From positions 868,001 to 932,000 of the forward strand of contig NZ_JAXIWG010000001.1 in NCBI RefSeq assembly GCF_034652275.1: DNA of 64,000 bases, written 5' to 3'. This DNA comes from Yoonia sp034652275. GTDB lineage: Bacteria > Pseudomonadota > Alphaproteobacteria > Rhodobacterales > Rhodobacteraceae. Below the pieces are notes generated by a model that did no database searches, had not been told where the DNA came from, and worked only from the letters and a program-made list of their open reading frames with translations. Both the position numbers and the translations under genes were made by a program. Positions 33,409 to 42,347 of this stretch are shown one piece after another. Each line of letters begins with the position of its first letter. Positions within the stretch are counted from its first letter, which is position 1.

Positions 33409-34844
33409 GATAGTCCTTTCAGAGCGGTATAGCTCGCGCGGTAGCGCGCATGGGCCTCGGCAAAGGCCGCGGTCAGTTTGGTGTCGGGGTCAATCGTGCG
33501 GGCGATTTTGGGAGCCGTGGCAATCTCGGCCCCTGCCCCCGTTGCGGCCATCAGGCCAAGGCGGGCAGCACCAAAAGCGCCGCCGAAATCACCCGCGACA
33601 GGCAATTCGATCGGCAGGTCGAGCGATGTGGCAATCGCCTGCACCCAGTAATCCGACCGCGACCCGCCACCCACGGCGATCAGGCGGTTGATTTTCGTGC
33701 CGGTGCTGGTCAGCGCATCATGGCAATCGCGGATTGCATGGGTCACGCCTTCCAGCACAGCCCGCGCCATCGCCTTGGTATCTGTCGCGTGATCCAGATG
33801 CAGGAACGCACCACGGATTGCTGCATCGTTATGCGGGGTCCGTTCGCCGCCCAAGTACGGCAGGAACAGCGGCTTGCCGGGGGCCTGCAACGCGCCCAGA
33901 CTGCCGGTCAGCGTCGCGGCGGGTTTGTCCGCAACCTTCGCAAACCAGTTCAGCGCATCGGCAGCGGCAAGGATCACGCCCATCTGGTGCCATGTGTCGG
34001 GCAAGGCATGGCAGAAGGTATGCACGGCACTGGCGGCATCGGGGTTATAGGCATCGCTTGCGGCGAACAGCACACCCGATGTACCAAGCGAGACGAAAGC
34101 GTCGCCCGCCTTGACCACACCCACACCGACCGCACTGGCCGCATTGTCGCCACCGCCACCCGCCACGACCACGCCACGCGGCAGGCCCCAACGGGTTGCC
34201 AGCGCATCACGGACCTGCCCCGACACTTCGGACCCTTCCACCAGACGCGGCATCTGCCCACGGCTGAGGTTCGTCGCGGCGAGCAGGTCATCCGACCAGT
34301 CGCGTTTGGCGACATCAAGCCAGCTAGTGCCTGCGGCATCCGACATTTCCGCGACAGCCTCGCCCGTCAGCCAGAGGCGCAGGTAATCCTTGGGCAACAG
34401 CACGCGGGCGACACGCGCAAAGATCGCGGGTTCATACTTAGCCACCCAGGCAAGTTTTGGCGCGGTGAAGCCCGGAAACACGATATTGCCCGTCAGCGCG
34501 CGGAACCGTGGGTCGGCGTCCAGTGCGGCAGCCTCGACTGCAGAGCGGGTGTCGTTCCACAGGATGCAGGGCCGCAGCACCTGATCCTCGTCATCCAGCA
34601 AGGTCGCGCCGTGCATCTGGCCGGACAGACCGATGGCCTTGACCCCCGCCAGCGGCACCTGCGCACCAAGCTCGCGCATCACTGCATCGGTGGCGTCCAG
34701 CCATGTGGCAGGCGCCTGTTCGGACCAGCCGCTTTCGGGGCGTACGGCCTCCAGCGGTGCGGAGGCTTCTGCCAAAATCGCCTGATCGTCACCGATCAGA
34801 ACAGCCTTGAGGCCCGATGTCCCCAGATCAAGCCCGATATACAT
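33405..34844 (-). CDS. xylB: Xylulokinase
   Basis: 479 residues of the FGGY carbohydrate kinase family. The N-terminus MYIGLDLGTSGLKAVLIGDD is the phosphate-binding opening, GLSGQMHGATLLD the substrate loop, and PYLGGERTPHNDAAIRGAF and AVGGGSRSDYWVQ the C-terminal FGGY signatures. It phosphorylates D-xylulose to enter the pentose phosphate pathway. It overlaps the ABC ATPase stop by one base. Confidence 0.96.
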   Translation of the reverse strand: MYIGLDLGTSGLKAVLIGDDQAILAEASAPLEAVRPESGWSEQAPATWLDATDAVMRELGAQVPLAGVKAIGLSGQMHGATLLDDEDQVLRPCILWNDTRSAVEAAALDADPRFRALTGNIVFPGFTAPKLAWVAKYEPAIFARVARVLLPKDYLRLWLTGEAVAEMSDAAGTSWLDVAKRDWSDDLLAATNLSRGQMPRLVEGSEVSGQVRDALATRWGLPRGVVVAGGGGDNAASAVGVGVVKAGDAFVSLGTSGVLFAASDAYNPDAASAVHTFCHALPDTWHQMGVILAAADALNWFAKVADKPAATLTGSLGALQAPGKPLFLPYLGGERTPHNDAAIRGAFLHLDHATDTKAMARAVLEGVTHAIRDCHDALTSTGTKINRLIAVGGGSRSDYWVQAIATSLDLPIELPVAGDFGGAFGAARLGLMAATGAGAEIATAPKIARTIDPDTKLTAAFAEAHARYRASYTALKGLS

Positions 34845-35590
34845 CAGGCGGCCTGTTTCGGGTTCTTGCCCAGAATGATCATCGACAGGATGTCATCCTC
34901 GGTCACATCCTCGACCCGTTCGGTGCCGACGACCTGCCCGTTCTTCATCACGGACACACGGTCGCAAAGCTCCATCATCTCGCGCGTGTCGTGGCTGATC
35001 AGGAAGATGCCCAGACCCTGCGCTTTCAGTTCCTTGATGAGGTCCGCAACCATCTTGGTCTCATGCACGCCCAATGCGGCGGTCGGTTCGTCCATGATGA
35101 GGATCTTGGCCTGGAAATAGACCGCCCGCGCAATGGCGACCGACTGGCGTTGACCGCCCGACAGGGCCGACACGGGTTCTTTCAGCTTTTTGAAATTCGG
35201 GTTGAGCCGCGCCATGATCTCGCGCGTCTCTGCCTCTTGCCGCCCGTCATCGACGAAACCGAATGGCGTGGTCAGTTCACGGCCCAGAAACAGGTTCGAT
35301 GCCGCATCAAGGTTATCGGCCAGTGCCAGCGTCTGGTAGATCGTCTCGATATTGTGGTCGCGGCTGTCGCGGGGCGACTGGATATTGGCCTTTTTGCCGT
35401 CGATCCAGATCTCGCCGCTATCGGCCTTGTAAGCGCCCGACAGGATCTTGATCAGCGTCGATTTGCCCGCACCGTTGTGACCCAGAAGCCCAACAACTTC
35501 ACCCGGGTACAGGTCGATACTGACATGGTCCACCGCCTTGATCCCGCCGAACGAGATCGAGATATCTTTCATCTGCACCAGAGGTGTCAT
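34844..35590 (-). CDS. Sugar (xylose) ABC transporter ATPase, single-domain
   Basis: 248 residues from the ATG at 35590 (MTPLVQMKD). Walker A is GHNGAGKST, signature LSGGQRQSVAIARA, Walker B ILIMDEPTAALG. Escherichia coli XylG is about 510 residues with two ATPase domains; this protein has one, the FrcA-like form common in alphaproteobacteria, so it would act as a homodimer. It belongs to the xylose importer with the permease and binding protein upstream. Confidence 0.9.
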   Translation of the reverse strand: MTPLVQMKDISISFGGIKAVDHVSIDLYPGEVVGLLGHNGAGKSTLIKILSGAYKADSGEIWIDGKKANIQSPRDSRDHNIETIYQTLALADNLDAASNLFLGRELTTPFGFVDDGRQEAETREIMARLNPNFKKLKEPVSALSGGQRQSVAIARAVYFQAKILIMDEPTAALGVHETKMVADLIKELKAQGLGIFLISHDTREMMELCDRVSVMKNGQVVGTERVEDVTEDDILSMIILGKNPKQAA

Positions 35591-35591
35591 G

Positions 35592-36887
35592 TTATTTCGC
35601 TCCCGAATATTTGCGGTACTGGATGTCGATCCAGACGGCGAGGACCAGCACAAGGCCCACAACAATGTTCTGATAAGGTGCGTCCACACCGACCATCGCC
35701 ATGCCCGATTGCAGCGACTGCATGATCAGCGCGCCGATGATCGCCCCGTAGATCGTGCCGATCCCGCCCGCGAGTGCTGTGCCACCGATGACGGCCGCCG
35801 CGATGACGCGCAATTCGTCCAGCGTGCCGATGTCGTTGGTGTGATACCCCAGACGGGCCGAGGCGACGATGCCGCCCAGCGCGCAAAGCATGCCGACGAT
35901 GGCGAAAATCTTGACGGTCAGCAGCTTCGTGTTGATGCCCGATAGTTCCGCCGCATCAGGGTTTCCGCCCGTGGCAAAGATATAGCGGCCAAGGCGCGTG
36001 CGCTGCGCGATCACGGTCATAACGACGGCAACGGCAATCAGCAGCAGCACGGAGTAAGGGATACCGTATCCGGCGGTGCAGCCGTCAGCGGCGGCACAGC
36101 CCCAGCGTTCGAATTCACGTGCGATCACGCGGTCGGGCACGGCATAGGCGTTCAGCACGGCAACAAAGCCGAGGATTGCCGCGACCACGACACCGATCAC
36201 GACGACTTCGGCCCACATCGGCTTGACCGCGAAGCCGTGGCCGATCTTGGTCCGCCGCGCGAGCAGCAGCCCGATTGCGGCAGCAGCCGCGGCCAGCAGA
36301 CCGACAACCCAGCTCCAGAAGATGCCCAAGGTGCCGTTGATGCCGCCGAAGAGCATATAGGTCTGGTCCAGCGGCCCGATGGTCTGCCCGTTGGTCAGGT
36401 GCCACGCGACGTTCCGCCAGATCAGCAGACCGCCCAGCGTCACGATAAAGGCAGGGATCATCTGGTAGCCGACCAGATAACCCTGAAACGCCCCGATCAA
36501 CGCGCCGGTCAGGATGCCCGCAGCGATTGTGATCCAGGGGATCATCGGATGCCCGATTTCCAGCCCGAATATCTGCGGCAGGATTTGGGTCTGGGTGATC
36601 GCCATGACCGCCGTGGTCGTGGCCAGCAGTGCGCCGACCGACAGATCAATGTGACGTGTCACGATCACGAACACCATGCCGGTCGCCATGATCGCCACGG
36701 ATACGGTCTGGATCGAGAGGTTGAAAATGTTGCGCGGTGTCAGGAACCGCTGGTCCGACCACAGATGGAACACAACCCAGATCAGGAGCAGCGCCCCGAT
36801 CATGCCAAGCAGGCGGGTATCCACCTCGAGCGTTTTGAGCAGAGACCGGCGCGCGGCGGGCGCAGTGGTCGCGGTTTGATCAGACAT
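35592..36887 (-). CDS. xylH: Xylose ABC transporter permease
   Basis: 431 residues from the ATG at 36887 (MSDQTATT), with a GGAG ribosome site. There are about 10-12 membrane segments and the sugar-permease motifs TGMVFVIVTRHIDLSVGALL and FATGGNPDAAELSGINT and VIGGTALAGGIGTIYGAIIGA. It is the XylH-type permease of the CUT2 class. The gene is separated from the binding-protein gene by a stem-loop at 36957-36981. Confidence 0.92.
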   Translation of the reverse strand: MSDQTATTAPAARRSLLKTLEVDTRLLGMIGALLLIWVVFHLWSDQRFLTPRNIFNLSIQTVSVAIMATGMVFVIVTRHIDLSVGALLATTTAVMAITQTQILPQIFGLEIGHPMIPWITIAAGILTGALIGAFQGYLVGYQMIPAFIVTLGGLLIWRNVAWHLTNGQTIGPLDQTYMLFGGINGTLGIFWSWVVGLLAAAAAAIGLLLARRTKIGHGFAVKPMWAEVVVIGVVVAAILGFVAVLNAYAVPDRVIAREFERWGCAAADGCTAGYGIPYSVLLLIAVAVVMTVIAQRTRLGRYIFATGGNPDAAELSGINTKLLTVKIFAIVGMLCALGGIVASARLGYHTNDIGTLDELRVIAAAVIGGTALAGGIGTIYGAIIGALIMQSLQSGMAMVGVDAPYQNIVVGLVLVLAVWIDIQYRKYSGAK

Positions 36888-36956
36888 AACTTTGCTCCAT
36901 CGCAGCCAATTGCGCAGGGTCAGCGGCCAACGGTTTGCATGAAAAGGAAAAGGGGA

Positions 36957-36981
36957 GGCCCCTGCATCCACGGCAGGGGCC
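36957..36981 (-). terminator. Stem-loop between xylF and xylH
   Basis: Perfect 9-base-pair stem GGCCCCTGC / GCAGGGGCC with a 7-base loop. Such elements after binding-protein genes commonly stabilise the upstream mRNA and reduce read-through, giving more binding protein than permease. No T-run. Confidence 0.6.
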
Positions 36982-37013
36982 AGAGGCGGCGGGACAGGCC
37001 CGCCACCATCATC

Positions 37014-38042
37014 TTAGTTACAAGGTGCCGGACCTGCGGTCACACCCTGGCACAGGGCCTCGACAGTGATCCAGCCCGCGTCGGTGACGTCGGTCAGGTT
37101 GTCAGCGGTCACAGGGACAGGTGCCAGGAAGATCGCCGTCATCTCGGTGCCGGCAGGCGATGTCCATGTCTGGCTGCCTTCGACAGCGGACATGTCGCCG
37201 TCATTACCGGCCAGTGCGACAGCGATTTCACCTGCAGCACGGCCCAGATCACGGGCGTCTTTCCAGACCGACACGGTCTGCGTGCCAAGGGCCACACGGT
37301 TCAGTGCGGCATGGTCGCCGTCCTGACCGGACACGGGGATGCCTTCGAGACCCTGTGCTGTCAGTGCCGCCACAACACCACCGGCGGTGCCGTCGTTGGA
37401 GGCGACAACCGCGTCAACCGCGTTGTCGTTGGCGGTCAGGATCTGTTCCATGTTGCGCTGTGCGTTCGCAGGCAGCCAGCCATCGGTATAGGCTTCGGCC
37501 ACAATCGTGATCGCACCGCTGTCGATGGCTTCCTGCAGCACTTCCTGCTGGCCGCCACGCAGGAAATCCGCGTTCGGGTCGGTGGGCGAGCCTTTGATCA
37601 TGACGTAGTTGCCGCTTGGTGCCTGTTCCAGCACGGCGCGGGCCTGCATCCGGCCAACTTCGACGTTGTCGAAAGTCAGATAGAAGGCGCGGCTGTCCTC
37701 GATCAGACGGTCATAGGCCACGACAGGGATGCCTTCGTTGGCGGCAGCTTCGATTGCTGGCCCGATAGCGGCGCTGTCCTGTGCCAGGATGATCAGCGCG
37801 TCAACGCCTTGGGCGATCAGGCTTTCGACATCCGACAACTGCTTGGCCGAGGACGACTGCGCGTCGGCGGACACATAGGTCGCGCCAGCGGCTTCAAGCG
37901 CTGCGCGAATCGCGGCTTCGTCAGTCTTCCAGCGCTCTTCCTGAAAGTTGGACCAGCTGACGCCGACCGTCAGGTCCTGTGCCAGTGCGGCAGAGTTGAA
38001 GCCAGCGACAGCAATCGCGGCAGCGATAATGGATTTATGCAT
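37014..38042 (-). CDS. xylF: Xylose ABC transporter substrate-binding protein
   Basis: 342 residues. Signal peptide MHKSIIAAAIAVAGFNSAALAQ, then a periplasmic binding fold with the XylF features GVSWSNFQEERWKTDEAAI, VVAYDRLIEDSRAFYLTFDN and VVASNDGTAGGVVAAL. A GGGAGGAAAAC ribosome site precedes the ATG. It is the first gene of the xylFHG-xylBA operon and binds D-xylose in the periplasm. Confidence 0.94.
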   Translation of the reverse strand: MHKSIIAAAIAVAGFNSAALAQDLTVGVSWSNFQEERWKTDEAAIRAALEAAGATYVSADAQSSSAKQLSDVESLIAQGVDALIILAQDSAAIGPAIEAAANEGIPVVAYDRLIEDSRAFYLTFDNVEVGRMQARAVLEQAPSGNYVMIKGSPTDPNADFLRGGQQEVLQEAIDSGAITIVAEAYTDGWLPANAQRNMEQILTANDNAVDAVVASNDGTAGGVVAALTAQGLEGIPVSGQDGDHAALNRVALGTQTVSVWKDARDLGRAAGEIAVALAGNDGDMSAVEGSQTWTSPAGTEMTAIFLAPVPVTADNLTDVTDAGWITVEALCQGVTAGPAPCN

Positions 38043-38063
38043 GTTTTCCTCCCAGAAATGCGG

Positions 38064-38097
38064 CCCTCATGCAGTGAGGGTGTGGGCTTGCGAGCCC
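38064..38097 (-). other. Two short hairpins in the xylF leader
   Basis: CCCTCA/TGAGGG (38064-38080) and GGGCT/AGCCC (38084-38097) lie between the putative promoter region and the xylF start. They could influence message stability; no riboswitch class is recognised. Confidence 0.35.
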
Positions 38098-38147
38098 TAC
38101 GGTATTCAAAATGCCATATTAAATTCAGTTGTCAAAATAAAAATCGC

Positions 38148-38203
38148 GCAGTTTGTGAAAAATCAGGCTTGATACAGCGCAATATTCGGGCAGTCTGTGA
38201 ACA
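38148..38203. promoter_or_regulatory. Direct repeat, candidate XylR operators
   Basis: Two copies of GCAGTYTGTGAAMA start at 38148 and 38190, i.e. 42 bases apart, exactly about four helical turns, between the divergent xylF and ROK regulator genes. The spacing places them on the same face of the DNA, which fits a dimeric or tetrameric ROK repressor. A TTGACA at 38130-38135 on the minus strand may be the xylF -35 element. Confidence 0.5.
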
Positions 38204-38253
38204 CCCCGGGTTTTGGCGCGCCGATCGCCCGTTAATAATTCAAGGGCTGAACT

Positions 38254-39519
38254 ATGTATGATGAAATCTCGGCCAGCGGCGACGAATCGCCAGTGGTATC
38301 AGGCTGCGGCCCATTGTTGCCGACCGCCAGCGCCTCTGCAAAGCCTCTGCGCCAGCAGATTTTCGAACATGTCCGCGGAGCGGGACGCGCTGCGCGCACC
38401 GACGTCACCCGCGCTTTGGGAATCAGTGCAGGGTCCGCCACGACGTTGACAGCCGACCTGATAGCCGCAGGTTTCCTGCGCGAGGTTGAAGGCCTGCCGC
38501 GCGAAACAGGGCGCGGCCGCCCCCCTGTGGCGCTCGAGGTTGTGTCAGAGGCCTGCCATGTCATCGGCATCAAACTGTCCGACGAAGTGCATTCCGCAGT
38601 GCTGACCGATTTTTCGGGGCAGATGCTAGCCGATGCCACCTTACCCACACCCCCGACCCGCAAAAACCTTGATGATCTGCTGGATGAGATCGGCGTGCTG
38701 GTCGGGCTTGTGCTGCAAGGCAGCGGCAAGGGTATGTGCAACATCGCTGCCGTGGGGATCGGCCTGTCGGGGATCGTGGATCACCACACCGGCACCGTGC
38801 CGTGGTCGCCGCTGCTGGCGGATCGCGACATGGACATCGCCACTGCCTTTTGCGCGCGCTTCGGCGTGCCGCTCTATCTCGACAATGACGCGAACGTGTT
38901 GACGCTGGCGGAACTCTGGTTTGGCGCGGGTAGGTCAATGACCGATTTCGCGGTCGTGACCATCGAACACGGTGTCGGCATGGGGCTGGTGCTGGACAAC
39001 CGGCTGTTTCGCGGATCCCGCGGCATGGGGCTGGAACTGGGCCACACCAAGGTGCAGCTTGACGGAGCGCTTTGCCGTTGCGGCCAGCGCGGCTGTCTGG
39101 AAGCGTATCTGGCCGATTACGCCCTAGCCCGCGAAGCCGCGACAGCCCTGCACCGCAACCCGCGCAACCTGCAAAGCCCCAATGCGATGCTGGATGCCCT
39201 GTTTGCACAAGCCAAAGGCGGCAACGAGGCCGCGCGCACGATCTTCCGCCGTGCAGGGCGGTATCTGTCGGTCGGGCTGGCCAATGTGATCCAGCTGTTC
39301 GATCCCGAACTGATCATTCTGTCGGGCGAGCGGATGCAATACGACTACCTTTATTCCGACGAGGTGCTGGCCGATATGCGCAAGCTGACGTTGAATGACG
39401 GGCGCGAGGCTTGCCGGATCGAGATTCACGCCTGGGGCGATCTGGTCTGGGCGCGGGGCGCATCGGCGTTGGCGCTGGCGGCGGTCACCGACAAGATCAT
39501 GGGCGAGGCGCGGGCATGA
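38254..39519 (+). CDS. xylR: ROK family transcriptional regulator (XylR)
   Basis: 421 residues. Residues about 30-85 are a winged helix (RTDVTRALGISAGSATTLTADL); the rest is a ROK sugar-kinase-like domain with the zinc motif CRCGQRGCLEAY. It is divergent from xylF, the classic place for a xylose-responsive repressor. ROK repressors release DNA when sugar binds. The end overlaps the following gene by four bases (ATGA), so the two may be co-transcribed. Confidence 0.88.
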   Translation: MYDEISASGDESPVVSGCGPLLPTASASAKPLRQQIFEHVRGAGRAARTDVTRALGISAGSATTLTADLIAAGFLREVEGLPRETGRGRPPVALEVVSEACHVIGIKLSDEVHSAVLTDFSGQMLADATLPTPPTRKNLDDLLDEIGVLVGLVLQGSGKGMCNIAAVGIGLSGIVDHHTGTVPWSPLLADRDMDIATAFCARFGVPLYLDNDANVLTLAELWFGAGRSMTDFAVVTIEHGVGMGLVLDNRLFRGSRGMGLELGHTKVQLDGALCRCGQRGCLEAYLADYALAREAATALHRNPRNLQSPNAMLDALFAQAKGGNEAARTIFRRAGRYLSVGLANVIQLFDPELIILSGERMQYDYLYSDEVLADMRKLTLNDGREACRIEIHAWGDLVWARGASALALAAVTDKIMGEARA

Positions 39520-41003
39520 TCCGTGCGCTGGTGCTGTGCCTGCTGGCGGGTCAAGCGGCGGCTAGCCCCGTGTTCGAGGACCGCTCGGACGCGCTTCCCA
39601 CCCATATCTACGACGGTGGGTGGGAACATTTCGTGGGCGGCGGCGTGGCTGTTTTCGACTGCGATGACAATGGCTTGCCTGATATCTTTGCCGCTGGCGG
39701 TGAAAACGCTGCCATCTTGCTGCGCAACGAGGGTGATTTCACCTTTACCCCAGTCCCGATCCCCGCGTTGACCGGCGTGACAGGCGCTTATCCCATCGAC
39801 ATCGACGCCAACGGCGCGATGGACCTGTTCGTGATGCGCGTCGGCCCGAATGCCGTGCTGCGCGGCGATTTCGACTGCGGCTTTACTGATGCCACCGCCG
39901 ACTGGGGGATTCCCGCAGGCGATCAGTGGACCACGGCCTTTACCGCGTGGTGGGACTACGACGGCAGGCCGATGATGGCCGTCGGCAATTATGTGGACCG
40001 CACCAACCCCGACGGCCCGTTCGAGGCTTGCGACACCAACCAGATCCTGACCCCCGTGGCGGATGGTTACCTCAGCACGGACCTGACGCCGGGGTTCTGC
40101 CCGCTGTCGATGCTGGCGGCGCAGGATGCGCGCGGGCGGCTGACGCTGCGGCTGTCGAACGACCGGCATTACTATGTGCGCGGCGGGCATGAGCAGATGT
40201 GGGACAACGCTGATGCGCGGTTTCTGGGGGCCGAGGACGGCTGGCAGAACGTCTCTCTGTGGGGGATGGGCATTGCCAGCCGCGACCTGACAGGCAATGG
40301 CCGCGATGACGTGATGCTGACCTCGATGGGGGACCAGTTGCTGCAACTGGCGCAGGAAGATGGCACCTATGCCAATGCGCCCTACAGTATCGGGACCTAT
40401 GCCCAGCGCCCGCATACCGGCGATGACGGGCGGCCGTCGACCGGCTGGCACGCGGAATTCGCCGATGTGGACAATGACGGCCGCGCCGATCTGTTCATCG
40501 CCAAAGGCAACGTCGACCAGATGCCGGGGCTGGCGATGGCGGACCCTAACAACCTGTTGATGCAGCAGGCCGATGGCACTTTTGTCGAGGCCGCGCTGAC
40601 CGCAGGCATTGCCACCACCGCGCGATCACGCGGGGCGGCCTTGGCCGATTTCGACGGCGACGGGCGGCTGGACCTGATCGTCGTCAACCGCCGTGCGCCC
40701 TTGGAGATTTACCGCAACGTGACCGAGAACGCGGGCAATTGGGTCAGTCTTTCTCTGGTGCGCTCGGGCGGCAACCGCAATGCGATCGGCGCTGTCGTGA
40801 CGGTCACAACCGACAGCGGGGTGCAAAGCCAGCAGAACACCATCGGCGGCGGTCATGCGGGCGGCAAGGCGCTGCCGCTGCATTTCGGGCTGGGCGATGC
40901 GGACCGCGCGACCGTTACCGTGACATGGCCCGATGGCAGGCTAAGCACACATGAGGTGCAGGCGAATACCGCCTCAACCCTCTGGCATCCGCGCGACCGT
41001 TAG
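39516..41003 (+). CDS. CRTAC1-type FG-GAP/VCBS repeat protein
   Basis: 495 residues with a signal peptide (MIRALVLCLLAGQAAAS). The body holds several calcium-binding FG-GAP/VCBS motifs of the form DxDxNGxxD: FDCDDNGLPDIF, DIDANGAMDLF, DVDNDGRADLF and DFDGDGRLDLI. The C-terminus resembles the ASPIC/UnbV domain (GAVVTVTTDSG, LGDADRATVTVTWPDG). Such secreted beta-propeller proteins are not assigned a reaction. It is linked to xylR by a four-base overlap and convergently overlaps the di-heme peroxidase gene by 30 bases. Confidence 0.85.
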   Translation: MIRALVLCLLAGQAAASPVFEDRSDALPTHIYDGGWEHFVGGGVAVFDCDDNGLPDIFAAGGENAAILLRNEGDFTFTPVPIPALTGVTGAYPIDIDANGAMDLFVMRVGPNAVLRGDFDCGFTDATADWGIPAGDQWTTAFTAWWDYDGRPMMAVGNYVDRTNPDGPFEACDTNQILTPVADGYLSTDLTPGFCPLSMLAAQDARGRLTLRLSNDRHYYVRGGHEQMWDNADARFLGAEDGWQNVSLWGMGIASRDLTGNGRDDVMLTSMGDQLLQLAQEDGTYANAPYSIGTYAQRPHTGDDGRPSTGWHAEFADVDNDGRADLFIAKGNVDQMPGLAMADPNNLLMQQADGTFVEAALTAGIATTARSRGAALADFDGDGRLDLIVVNRRAPLEIYRNVTENAGNWVSLSLVRSGGNRNAIGAVVTVTTDSGVQSQQNTIGGGHAGGKALPLHFGLGDADRATVTVTWPDGRLSTHEVQANTASTLWHPRDR

Positions 41004-42287
41004 GCCGCTTGGCACCGCATCGGGGATGCCCAGAACGCCGGTCTTGGCGTTGGGGTCGGTCAAACTATCCAGAAAGGCTAACAATGCGGCCAGACCTTCA
41101 TCGTCGCGTGTGACCGGCACAACCGTCACCGCCGCCGCAATCGCCGCATTGTCGGCCAGCCCGCGCGTGTCATCGACCGGCAGGTCGGGCAGCAGCGCAA
41201 GGTCAAGGCTGTAAGCCTCCAGCGCCGCCACCGGATCAAGATGCGCGATCAGGAAATCACGCAGATCGGCATAGGCGCCGGAATGCCCGTAAGGGCCGGT
41301 CAGCGCCACATTGCGCAGGCTGGGCGTGCGGAAGGCGTAAAGGTCTGCCGGATTGCCCGTCACACGGTAGCGGCCAAGGTCGCTGGCGTGGCTTTCGAAC
41401 CGTTCGGCCTTGCCCGGCCCGATCTGCGGAACGCCCATCGCGTGAAACTGGTGGTCGGTCAGGAAAGGACCGGCATGACAGGACACGCAGCCTGCCTCGC
41501 CGTAAAACAGCGCCATGCCGGTGGCGGCGGGCTCGGGCAAGGTCGCCTCGCCGCGCAGCACGGCGTCAAAGGGCGCATTGTCGGACCGCCATTCCAGTTC
41601 CATGAATGCCGCGACTGCGTTGGAAATGTCGGTGAACCCGATCTGGTCGGGCGTTTCGATATGGTCATAGACCGCGATGAAACGATCGGCATAGGCCGGA
41701 ATATCCGCGACACGTTTGGCGATGATGTCCCAAGCTCCGCCCTCGCCGGTAATCGTGCCGCGCCGGACAGCCTGGGCCACGTCGTTTTCACTGTAATGGC
41801 CCGCCATCTCATCGGCGGACAGCACCGGAAACATCGTTTGCGCCGACAGAAGCGAGGCAAAGCCTGTCACCATATCGTCCGCCAGCGGCGTGCGCAGACC
41901 GCCAGGGCGGTCGGGGTCCACCTCGATCCGGCCATCGTGGAAGAGCACGGTGAATTCACGCGCCCCGAGGTTGAACAAGGCGGGCGAATTGCGCGGGATG
42001 CGCTGTTCGGGCCGGTTGGCTGGGTCGGCCACGCGGTCGGGGCCCAGCCCCTTGCCGCCATCGCCCAACCCCAGCGACAGCCCGTCGCTGGTGCCAAGGG
42101 CGGGATGATGGCAGGTCGCGCAAGATACGTCGCGGTTGCCCGACAGGATCGGATCATAAAAGAGCAGCTGGCCCAGTTCCGCCTCGGCGCGGTTGACGGG
42201 CATGAAATGCGCATCCGTCAGGGGCGGCGGCAAATCCTGCGCAGCGGCACTGCCCGCCATCACGGCAAAACCTATAACCAGACGCAT
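40974..42287 (-). CDS. Di-heme cytochrome c peroxidase-like protein
   Basis: 437 residues from the ATG at 42287 with a GGGGGG ribosome site. A signal peptide (MRLVIGFAVMAGSAAAQ) sends it to the periplasm. Two heme c motifs are present, CATCH and CVSCH. It belongs to the CcpA/MauG di-heme family, which reduces hydrogen peroxide or makes protein cofactor modifications. The 3' end overlaps the convergent CRTAC1-type gene by 30 bases. Confidence 0.88.
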   Translation of the reverse strand: MRLVIGFAVMAGSAAAQDLPPPLTDAHFMPVNRAEAELGQLLFYDPILSGNRDVSCATCHHPALGTSDGLSLGLGDGGKGLGPDRVADPANRPEQRIPRNSPALFNLGAREFTVLFHDGRIEVDPDRPGGLRTPLADDMVTGFASLLSAQTMFPVLSADEMAGHYSENDVAQAVRRGTITGEGGAWDIIAKRVADIPAYADRFIAVYDHIETPDQIGFTDISNAVAAFMELEWRSDNAPFDAVLRGEATLPEPAATGMALFYGEAGCVSCHAGPFLTDHQFHAMGVPQIGPGKAERFESHASDLGRYRVTGNPADLYAFRTPSLRNVALTGPYGHSGAYADLRDFLIAHLDPVAALEAYSLDLALLPDLPVDDTRGLADNAAIAAAVTVVPVTRDDEGLAALLAFLDSLTDPNAKTGVLGIPDAVPSGLTVARMPEG

Positions 42288-42347
42288 GTGATCCCCCCTG
42301 TTCGCAAGGCGGATCGTATCACGTGCCAAGGCTCTGGCAAGCCGGCG

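Noticed and set aside
31282..33432. A 716-codon open frame on the plus strand
   Set aside because: Antisense of xylA and the uncharacterised 317-residue gene; no ribosome site, low-complexity translation.
36237..38261. A 674-codon open frame on the plus strand
   Set aside because: Antisense of xylH and xylF; the coding evidence for the xylose importer is decisive.
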